Origin: Erysipelotrichia bacterium
GTDB lineage: Bacteria; Bacillota_I; Bacilli_A; Erysipelotrichales; Erysipelotrichaceae
Length of the DNA stretch: 6,302 bases
Direction of reading: 5' to 3'
NCBI GenBank assembly: GCA_009929095.1
Contig: SABF01000090.1
Span: 1-6,302, forward strand
Numbering within the stretch: position 1 is the first letter of the stretch; the number at the start of each line of letters is the position of its first letter. Made by a program: the position numbers and the translations under genes. Shown one piece after another: positions 1-5,171 of the stretch. The notes under the pieces were generated by a model. The model ran no database searches. It was not told the origin of the DNA and saw only the letters and a list, made by a program, of their open reading frames with translations.

Positions 1-732
1 CATGAACAGATATCTGTCTTTTTTTGATACTGAATTAACTGCAATGACAAATGAAATAAAGTTGCCAATGCTTGTTGCGATTGCCGCACCAGCCACTCCC
101 AGCTTTGGAAAGAAGAACAGTCCATTGATCAGCAGCGCATTCAGAACCAGATTGACGCCATTCGCTGCCAGATTGGTAATCATGCTGATCTTAGTGTTGC
201 CGATTCCTCTTTGCGCAGCAGTAATTGTTAATCCGGTTGAGTAGAATACATTGCCTATCAGAATGATGCGGAAATAGATTACTCCATCTGCCAGATAGTC
301 CAGATTCGCTCCTGCCAGAAGAAGAAACTGTTCCGCGAATATAAATGCAGTCAGTGACAGTATCACGGAGATTGCAAAGGATACTGCCGTAGCATTTTTC
401 ATGTAATCATTAGCGGCAGCCTGATTCTTCTCGCCTTTCCTCCTTGCGACAAGTACAGTTACCCCAATATTTAGAGCAAGAACCGGAGCCAGTACTATAA
501 ACTTCGGCTGTGTAACAATGCCTACAGCTGATATCGCCTCTTTGCCAAGAACTCCAACCATTGCTGTATCTACTGCACTGATCAGTGCAATCAAAACACT
601 TTCCAAAGCACTTGGCCAGGCAATCTTGATTGTCTTTTGATAGATCTCTTTGTTAGTTGGAATCGGGCCTTTCAGTTCTTTTTCGGAAATCATGCCCTGC
701 CAGCGAAATAAATTTAGAAGACGTGTCATCAT
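1..732 (-). CDS. MATE family efflux transporter, N-terminal 244 residues (3' end outside window)
   Basis: This is an inner-membrane MATE (MatE/NorM-like) antiporter of the kind that exports cationic drugs or metabolites using Na+ or H+. The reading frame was translated by hand from the minus strand; it has no stop before the left edge, so about half of a typical ~450-residue protein is present. Family signs are the N-terminal IAWPSALESVL segment (about 37-47), the Asp at 55 within VDTAMVG, GIVTQPKFIV (about 71-80), a VARRKG loop (about 95-100) and the AAQRGIGNTKISM loop (about 172-184), with hydrophobic helices between them. The start is uncertain. Tandem ATGs lie at 732 and 729, neither with a good ribosome binding site; ATG 759 is in frame and the frame stays open to 840. 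I chose 732 because the protein then begins just before the usual short hydrophilic lead. Family call is firm; substrate is unknown. Confidence 0.9.
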   Translation of the reverse strand, partial: MMTRLLNLFRWQGMISEKELKGPIPTNKEIYQKTIKIAWPSALESVLIALISAVDTAMVGVLGKEAISAVGIVTQPKFIVLAPVLALNIGVTVLVARRKGEKNQAAANDYMKNATAVSFAISVILSLTAFIFAEQFLLLAGANLDYLADGVIYFRIILIGNVFYSTGLTITAAQRGIGNTKISMITNLAANGVNLVLNALLINGLFFFPKLGVAGAAIATSIGNFISFVIAVNSVSKKDRYLFM

Positions 733-838
733 GGCTGTATCGTAGCATCGCACGTTCATTCTCTGCAGTCTGAGTTTTTCCTTTGAGTAAAGGCAATTTA
801 TCGCATGCTCAGCCTCTATGAATATAAATTCTTTCTTT

Positions 839-844
839 TATAAT
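839..844 (+). promoter_or_regulatory. Possible -10 element (TATAAT) for the small membrane protein gene
   Basis: A perfect TATAAT lies 20 bases before the ATG at 865. No good TTGACA-like -35 is found at 15-19 bp spacing, and the predicted start of transcription would fall only a few bases before the ribosome binding site. The call rests on the -10 match alone, in an AT-rich stretch where such matches occur by chance. Confidence 0.35.
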
Positions 845-864
845 TAGTTCAAAGAGGGATCATA

Positions 865-1434
865 ATGGAAAACATCAACTACGAAATGTCTGTCAGCAAT
901 CTTGGAAATCTGTCACCGCTTCGCAAAAGTGTCACTCTGATACAAAAGCCGCAGCTATTGATTGTGCTAGCATTTGGAATCGTTCTATTATTCAGCCGGA
1001 ATACCGGATTGATGATTCTTGGAGGTATCTTTTCCGCAATTCCACTATTTATTCTATTTTTTATTAAAGACCGCAAAATCATAGATATTCATGAAAATGA
1101 AGTTGTCGTCTATGATATACGCGATTCAGAACAGTGCTACTGCATTCCCTTTACCGATATAGATTCTTATAGTATGGAGACCTATGAAAGTCGTAGCATC
1201 TTTGTTATTCATACTGTTTCAGGATATCAGGTACAGGTTCATTCCGGCAGTTCTAAAATTATTAAGGAATTCAAGGCCATTATGCCGGACAATGAAAAAT
1301 TCACGAAATGGAAAACCGAATTTGATAAGCGCAATTCAGACAGAAAAAAACAATCAGGAAATAATCTCAGCAAGTCTTTCTGCTATCGCTTCTGCTCTTT
1401 CTGCTTCCACTTTATAATCCTGCTTGGTTCTTGA
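865..1434 (+). CDS. Small membrane protein with two N-terminal helices and a predicted PH-like domain
   Basis: This is a hypothetical 189-residue protein. A GAGGG ribosome binding site (854-858) sits six bases before the ATG, so the start is well supported. Residues 1-28 are polar and two hydrophobic helices follow (about 29-43 and 47-67). A soluble segment (about 70-150) then alternates beta-like strands and ends in an amphipathic helix (KIIKEFKAIM). This order, two helices followed by a beta-rich DIHENEVVVYD...IPFTDI segment, resembles YcxB/bPH-type membrane PH-like proteins; that is inference from pattern, with no known function. The last 26 residues (164-189), rich in Phe, Cys and Ser, are encoded antisense to the 3' end of the converging gene and look unlike the rest. 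An A7 run (1344-1350) just before this tail is in phase for a -1 shift, which would end the protein after four more residues (TIRK) at the TAA at 1362-1364. Confidence 0.7.
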   Translation: MENINYEMSVSNLGNLSPLRKSVTLIQKPQLLIVLAFGIVLLFSRNTGLMILGGIFSAIPLFILFFIKDRKIIDIHENEVVVYDIRDSEQCYCIPFTDIDSYSMETYESRSIFVIHTVSGYQVQVHSGSSKIIKEFKAIMPDNEKFTKWKTEFDKRNSDRKKQSGNNLSKSFCYRFCSFCFHFIILLGS

Positions 1435-2256
1435 TCCATACACGGTTATCTGTCCATTTTCCATAGTTCCAGAGACAACATAGATGCAGTGTTTATACAT
1501 AGACAGCGGCGTATTCTCCAAGGACGGCAAGACAGTGTATCTCGCGTTCAGAAGCTTAGCTGCTTCTTTCGCCTTACCCGCCAGATCAGATGTAGAGCAT
1601 ACGAATACTTCTTCTCCTGATGCAAGAGCATCCAGGACGTAGAATGTTTTATTGTCTGCATCAGAGTCAAAATATTTAAGCATCTGCTGCATACCGATGT
1701 AGGTCTCAGCTGCATAATCCAGAAACACGCATCCGCAGCCGCGCATATTCTTTTGTGCACAGGCATACGCAATAGACAGGGCAATGCTGTTGCGGCTGTA
1801 ATTGAATCTGGCTGTCGGCATCAGGACTCCATAGACTGCCATAGCTGCACTGACAAGCAGAAGCAGTACAGAGATTGTTTTCAATAAAACGGAGAAGCAA
1901 ATAAAATTCTTCATAACAAACACCATGCATATTGCCGGTATCAGCAATGCTGCATGGAGCAGAATATTCATCTTCTCCTGGAATAGATTCTGCTTCATAT
2001 TCATTGGTCTATATTTATAATTGGGAATCATCATTGCACTGGCAGTATCATATCCAGCCACTAATATATTCCTGCTGTTCATATCACCGATCAGCAGATT
2101 CGTGATTTTGTATCCCAGCGATGATTTCTGTTGCAGCTGCACCTGTATTCCTTTATCCATCAGTTCCTGAGACACAGTATTCACAAACGTAATCTTGCTA
2201 TGCCGTGTCTTTCGCCTTCCGAGTGTTATGCCGATCAGTTCAATAATTTCTTTCAT
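1354..2256 (-). CDS. Membrane protein resembling a degenerate M28-type (aminopeptidase-like) peptidase
   Basis: This 300-residue protein starts at ATG 2256, where a GGAG ribosome binding site (2264-2267) lies seven bases upstream. The frame stays open further upstream through 2406, but that would translate the hairpin and run into the PTS IID gene, so I reject the longer form. Residues 1-60 (LGRRKTRHSKITF, then NLLIGD) and AGYDTASAMMIPN (about 67-79) recall the opening of Firmicute M28-like proteins, where a motif of the AHYDTP kind carries a metal-binding His. Here that position is Gly. Two membrane helices (about 97-116 and 121-143) separate this from a second soluble part with FNYSRNSIAL (about 151-160), VFLDYAAETYIGMQQM (about 167-182) and a VLDALASGEEVFV stretch. 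The usual acidic metal ligands are not evident, so it may be a non-catalytic relative. The family call comes from remembered motif patterns and is moderate. The gene overlaps the tail of the opposing gene by 81 bp. Confidence 0.8.
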   Translation of the reverse strand: MKEIIELIGITLGRRKTRHSKITFVNTVSQELMDKGIQVQLQQKSSLGYKITNLLIGDMNSRNILVAGYDTASAMMIPNYKYRPMNMKQNLFQEKMNILLHAALLIPAICMVFVMKNFICFSVLLKTISVLLLLVSAAMAVYGVLMPTARFNYSRNSIALSIAYACAQKNMRGCGCVFLDYAAETYIGMQQMLKYFDSDADNKTFYVLDALASGEEVFVCSTSDLAGKAKEAAKLLNARYTVLPSLENTPLSMYKHCIYVVSGTMENGQITVYGSRTKQDYKVEAERAEAIAERLAEIIS

Positions 2257-2321
2257 CTGTTTTCTCCAAGTAATATGCAATTCAAACGTTCTGTACCCAT
2301 TGTACGATACTGCAGATAACA

Positions 2322-2352
2322 TATAGGGCTGTACAGAATGTACAGCCCTATA
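2322..2352 (-). terminator. Perfect 14-bp-arm hairpin at the end of the PTS operon
   Basis: The arms at 2322-2335 and 2339-2352 are exact reverse complements around a GAA centre, with a GGGCTGTACA core. The hairpin begins 16 bases after the IID stop codon, the expected place for the operon's terminator. Neither side carries a proper U-run: the minus-strand sequence after the stem reads TGTTATCTG. It may therefore be a weak or factor-assisted terminator, an mRNA 3'-end stabiliser, or a protein-binding palindrome ahead of the downstream gene. The structure is certain; its role is inferred. Confidence 0.6.
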
Positions 2353-2368
2353 AATTAAACTATTTGAA

Positions 2369-3187
2369 TTAGAACACTCCGCAGAATGCCAATGCAATAG
2401 CCCCAAACAGAATCAGAAGTACAAGTTTCGTTGGTGTCCAGCCCTTCTTGATCAGCTTCATTAAGCCAAATACCAGAAGAATAGATAGGATACCAGGCAT
2501 GATGGAATTTATAACATCTAGCAGAACAACCTGTGCTCCACCAATATCGATCGTCCATGCAAGTTTGACATTTACCTGTGAAGATACCATTGCACCGACC
2601 ATAACCATGCCCAGGACAGATGCCGCTTTGGTCAGAGCATCCATCAAACCAGATTCAAAAATTGTATCGATGAAGCTAGTTCCCAGACTGTATCCAGCTC
2701 TAAGCAGATAGTAACGGGCAATAATCTGTGATCCACCATAGAGTAGAATGAACAGCAGCGTTCCCAGGATATTGCCTGTGGAGCAAAGTCCAATTGCAAT
2801 GCCCGCAGCAATGACACGTACGCAGTTGAAGAAGAATGCATCGCCCATACCGGCAGTAGGACCCATCAGGGCAACCTTGATATTATCGATTGTCTCATCA
2901 TCCACTGAACCGCGTTCGATCTTTTCTTTCTCAAGTGCATAAGTCAATCCGGCAATAAATGAGAACATGACTGCATGCGTATTGAAGAACTGATTATGTC
3001 TGCGCAGTGCAACTTTCTTTTCTTCTGGTTTGTCCTTATAGAGTTCATCCAGAGCCGGCTGCATTGTCATTGAGAATGCATTGGCTTCCATCTTTGTCAT
3101 TGTAAAGGTAATAAAGACAAAACCGGAATTTACAAACATCTGATTGAGAATTTTCTTCTCTGTTGGAGAATATACTGTCTTAGCCAT
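2369..3187 (-). CDS. PTS mannose/fructose/sorbose-class transporter subunit IID
   Basis: This is the membrane IID component, which forms the sugar channel together with IIC. The 272-residue length fits the family (about 270-285). The FFNTH motif (67-71), followed by FSFIAGLTYALEKEK, matches the IID signature FFNTHP..., with Ala in place of the usual Pro. The family's GPLAG(I/V)GD motif appears as GPTAGMGD (109-116). After it comes AFFFNCVRVIAAGIA rather than the more common D-P-x-F-W form. Hydrophobic helices fill the C-terminal half (about 120-270). The start ATG overlaps the IIC stop by one base (TAATG), and the ribosome binding site (GAGGAGGA) lies inside the last IIC codons, which implies translational coupling and 1:1 production. 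Assignment to the class is firm; substrate cannot be read from the sequence. Confidence 0.97.
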   Translation of the reverse strand: MAKTVYSPTEKKILNQMFVNSGFVFITFTMTKMEANAFSMTMQPALDELYKDKPEEKKVALRRHNQFFNTHAVMFSFIAGLTYALEKEKIERGSVDDETIDNIKVALMGPTAGMGDAFFFNCVRVIAAGIAIGLCSTGNILGTLLFILLYGGSQIIARYYLLRAGYSLGTSFIDTIFESGLMDALTKAASVLGMVMVGAMVSSQVNVKLAWTIDIGGAQVVLLDVINSIMPGILSILLVFGLMKLIKKGWTPTKLVLLILFGAIALAFCGVF

Positions 3188-3987
3188 TAGAAGAAGTCCT
3201 CCTCATTGCTTTTCTTGATCTCAGCCTTGCCATCAGCATAAGCTGATTTCAAATCAATGAATTTCTTATCGATATAGAACATGGTAATAGCAAACACTAC
3301 ACCAACGATAGCGATGGATAGAGAATCCATACCAAGATATTTTGAAAGTACAAATCCAAGGAAGAAGAAGCATCCGACTTCCTTATTCCAAAGCATGCTG
3401 AGCAGAATTGCATATCCAACACCAGTCATCATGCCGCTGGCTGCGCCAAGTCCGCTGCTGACCCATACAGGTAGAGAAGCAAGCAGATTGTTCAGTGCTG
3501 TTGTTCCATATGCTACAGCAAAGAACAGAACTATCATCTGCAGTCCGCGTCCAAGAGTAAACTGGAACAGGAATGTCTTAACTTTGAATGCCTTCATGTT
3601 GTCTTTAACAACCTGTTCTTCCCAGTAAGGAGACAGAGCAGCAAACAGCGGGGTTGCAAAGCTTGCGAATGTAGCCATCAGTGTGCCGATCGGCATTGCT
3701 ATCGCCAAACCTTCTTCAATGCTTGTACCGGTCAGAACAGTAAATGCGACTGCAATAATAGAAGATGTGAGAGCATCGGCAGGAACGGAACCTCCAATCG
3801 CAGAGATACCCATGAATATTGATTCCAGTGAAGCGCCCATGATGATTCCAGTTGCTGGATCGCCCAGCAGAAGTCCTGCCAGCGGTGCAGCAACAATTGG
3901 GCGGGAAAATGTCTGCCATGACAGAAGTGAATCTACAGTCTGACAGATCCAGTAGGCCAATACGCAAAGTAACGCATTTTGAATCAT
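3187..3987 (-). CDS. PTS mannose/fructose/sorbose-class transporter subunit IIC
   Basis: This is the membrane IIC component, which binds and passes the sugar. The 266-residue length is typical. The signature region is intact: SRPIVAAPLAGLLLGD (28-43), then TGIIMGASLESIFMGISAIGGSVPAD (46-71), corresponding to the family's RP(I/L)V...GLILGD and GA.LE..FMG...IGG..P.D pattern. Several hydrophobic helices follow, and the C-terminus is a charged tail ending NEEDFF. A purine-rich ribosome binding site (AAAGGGGAA) precedes the ATG by about five bases. It starts 56 bases after the IIB stop, the longest gap inside the operon, and its stop overlaps the IID start. The last codons double as the IID ribosome binding site. 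Confidence 0.97.
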   Translation of the reverse strand: MIQNALLCVLAYWICQTVDSLLSWQTFSRPIVAAPLAGLLLGDPATGIIMGASLESIFMGISAIGGSVPADALTSSIIAVAFTVLTGTSIEEGLAIAMPIGTLMATFASFATPLFAALSPYWEEQVVKDNMKAFKVKTFLFQFTLGRGLQMIVLFFAVAYGTTALNNLLASLPVWVSSGLGAASGMMTGVGYAILLSMLWNKEVGCFFFLGFVLSKYLGMDSLSIAIVGVVFAITMFYIDKKFIDLKSAYADGKAEIKKSNEEDFF

Positions 3988-4014
3988 TTTAATTCCCCTT
4001 TCTTCTTTCCTTTT

Positions 4015-4035
4015 TTGTAATGTGTAAGCTTACGG
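4015..4035 (+). repeat. Inverted copy of the cre-region motif in the IIB-IIC gap
   Basis: Read on the plus strand, this 21-nt stretch has the same ends, TTGTAATGT and TTACGG, as the 21 nt read on the minus strand from 4994 to 4974, ahead of the IIA gene. Sixteen of 21 positions match without gaps, and only the middle six bases differ much. The centre includes the palindrome GTAAGCTTAC (4024-4033) but lacks the CG core of a cre site. It may be a second binding site for a regulator of this operon, or coincidence. No U-run follows on the minus strand, so it is not an intrinsic terminator. Confidence 0.35.
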
Positions 4036-4043
4036 GGCGGGAA

Positions 4044-4538
4044 TCACGAGTTGACTAGTTTTCCAAGATTTTCAGCCGGTTCCTCGGGTGTTGTCTGATA
4101 GATGCTGTCTTTAGCCAGAAGTGCAATTTCCTGAAACAGCGGCAATTCGATATCATCGATATACAGATTATTGCCGTATGACTTGCGTTTGTGCCCCTCA
4201 TGCTCTGCCTCAACACGGCCATAGTTTCCGATATTGACTTTCTGAATGTCCGGAACCGATTTCAGCATTCGGATCAGATCTGCTGGATTCTTTACAAGAA
4301 CAAGAATTTTCAGATCTTTGCATTTTGGATTGTTGAGAAGATCGATTGCATCATCCATTGATCGAATGGTTGTCTTAATTGTTGCTGGAGCTGCCATTAA
4401 TAATGATTTCTGAATGATAGAACTTTTTGATGCAGCATCGTTAGCAACCACAATTCTATCAACGTTTGTATGACGAGACCATTTTATTGCAATCTGTCCA
4501 TGAATCATTCTTTCATCAAGTCTAATTAAAGTGATCAT
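4044..4538 (-). CDS. PTS mannose/fructose/sorbose-class transporter subunit IIB
   Basis: This is the cytosolic IIB phosphotransfer subunit, which takes phosphate from IIA and gives it to the incoming sugar. The start is ATG 4538, preceded by an AAAGG ribosome binding site with six-base spacing. The frame extends further upstream to 4595, but that stretch overlaps the end of IIA and lacks family residues. The 164-residue length is standard for this class. The N-terminus MITLIRLDERMIHGQIAIKW carries the conserved DER(L/M)IHGQ motif, with the phosphorylated His at 13. VNIGNYGR (101-108) sits where the family usually has a Gly-rich N-x-G-G-x-H-like loop, so this loop is somewhat divergent. The C-terminus (TTPEEPAENLGKLVNS) fits the family's closing helix. 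It starts 11 bases after the IIA stop, so translation is probably coupled. Confidence 0.96.
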   Translation of the reverse strand: MITLIRLDERMIHGQIAIKWSRHTNVDRIVVANDAASKSSIIQKSLLMAAPATIKTTIRSMDDAIDLLNNPKCKDLKILVLVKNPADLIRMLKSVPDIQKVNIGNYGRVEAEHEGHKRKSYGNNLYIDDIELPLFQEIALLAKDSIYQTTPEEPAENLGKLVNS

Positions 4539-4549
4539 TGTTTTCCTTT

Positions 4550-4963
4550 CTAGAAGAACTCTTCCTGTTGAACTTCGTCTTTTTCCAATCGACACTGCAC
4601 CATGGCATTTCTGGATTGTTCAATGAGCTGATCCAGATCTTCCGAAGTGAGCGGCTGTTCTGATGCAGATACCAGTTCTAGCACAAGGGCCAGACTGACT
4701 CCCGCTACCAGCATTGTGTTTTCATGTTCCAGGTAACGATACAGTATCTGGTTCACACTGCCGCCGTACAAATCAGACAGCATTATTGCCTGATCTCCTT
4801 CCGACACTTTCTGAAGCCATGCTTCTACATGATCCTCTACTCGATCTTGGTTTATATATGCATCAAACACTGTTACATTCTTTGCATTTCCAAGCAGAAT
4901 CCGTATTGCTTCCTTAATGCCGCTAGCCATAGTTCCGTGGGTTGAAATAAAAAATTGCCTCAT
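4550..4963 (-). CDS. PTS mannose/fructose/sorbose-class transporter subunit IIA
   Basis: This is the cytosolic IIA subunit, which accepts phosphate from HPr and passes it to IIB. The 137-residue protein opens with MRQFFISTHGTMASG, placing the phospho-accepting His at 9 in the family's (S/T)HG...A.G motif. SDLYGGSVNQ (63-72) matches the D-L-x-G-G-S-P-x-N motif with Val for Pro, and AGVSLALVLEL (87-97) matches the usual GVNLPM-LE segment. Here IIA is a separate polypeptide and not fused to IIB as in E. coli ManX. A strong AAGGAG site (4969-4974) is spaced five bases from the ATG. It is the first gene of the operon, with a cre site overlapping its leader and a sigma-A promoter about 60 bases upstream. 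The C-terminus (QQEEFF) resembles that of IIC (NEEDFF). Confidence 0.97.
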   Translation of the reverse strand: MRQFFISTHGTMASGIKEAIRILLGNAKNVTVFDAYINQDRVEDHVEAWLQKVSEGDQAIMLSDLYGGSVNQILYRYLEHENTMLVAGVSLALVLELVSASEQPLTSEDLDQLIEQSRNAMVQCRLEKDEVQQEEFF

Positions 4964-4974
4964 GTCTCTCCTTC

Positions 4975-4989
4975 CGTAATCGCTTACAT
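4975..4989 (-). promoter_or_regulatory. cre site (CcpA catabolite repression) in the PTS operon leader
   Basis: The minus-strand sequence ATGTAAGCGATTACG fits the cre consensus WTGNAANCGNWNNCW at every position except the last. It lies about 25-40 bases after the predicted start of transcription and 11 bases before the IIA ATG, next to the ribosome binding site. CcpA bound there would act as a downstream roadblock. This implies that the operon is turned down when a preferred sugar is present. CcpA and HPr lie outside the window. Confidence 0.65.
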
Positions 4990-5019
4990 TACAATTCCAA
5001 TTTTATCGGCGATGGGCAA

Positions 5020-5048
5020 ATTGTATAGATTCTATCGTTCCTCCACAA
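5020..5048 (-). promoter_or_regulatory. Predicted sigma-A promoter of the PTS operon
   Basis: Read on the minus strand, a TTGTGG -35 (5043-5048) and a TACAAT -10 (5020-5025) are separated by exactly 17 bp. Transcription would start near 5013, giving a leader of about 50 bases that contains the cre site. An imperfect dyad (TTCCTC / GAGGGAA, about 5038-5055) surrounds the -35. I looked for a sigma-54 -24/-12 pair, common for LevR-controlled mannose-class operons, and did not find one. Confidence 0.55.
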
Positions 5049-5064
5049 GAGGGAATCATTTTTC

Positions 5065-5086
5065 ATTTCACTTAACTAAGTGAAAT
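5065..5086. promoter_or_regulatory. 22-bp dyad, probable operator between the divergent PTS and AEC genes
   Basis: Two exact 10-bp arms, ATTTCACTTA (5065-5074) and TAAGTGAAAT (5077-5086), flank an AC centre. The dyad lies 17 bp upstream of the predicted PTS -35 and 86 bases upstream of the AEC start. Size and symmetry fit a dimeric repressor or activator of the GntR, MarR or LacI kind. No U-run follows on either strand, which makes a terminator unlikely. The cognate regulator is not in the window. Confidence 0.55.
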
Positions 5087-5171
5087 TTAATTCTCGTCAC
5101 CTATGCACGTCCTAAGCATTTCCCCATATCAATATCAACGGTCGATAGAATGATTCGGGAGGATTATTATT

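Noticed and set aside
2..244. Plus-strand open frame of 80 codons at the left edge
   Set aside because: It is antisense to the MATE gene, whose minus-strand translation has clear family motifs.
2257..2406. Upstream extension of the M28-like gene to an ATG at 2406
   Set aside because: It would translate the hairpin and the end of IID. The ATG at 2256 has a well-spaced GGAG site and begins a more natural N-terminus.
3281..3943. Plus-strand open frames across the IIC gene
   Set aside because: They are antisense shadows of IIC without ribosome binding sites or recognisable domains.
4024..4033. GTAAGCTTAC palindrome as a terminator or cre site within the operon
   Set aside because: The stem is only five base pairs with no U-run on the minus strand, and the CG core needed for cre is missing.
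4539..4595. Upstream extension of IIB to an ATG at 4595
   Set aside because: It overlaps the IIA end and adds 19 residues before the conserved MITLIRLDERMIHGQ start, which has its own ribosome binding site.
4990..5100. Sigma-54 (-24/-12) promoter for the PTS operon
   Set aside because: No TGGCAC-N5-TTGC-like pair was found on the minus strand; a sigma-A pair with 17-bp spacing fits better.
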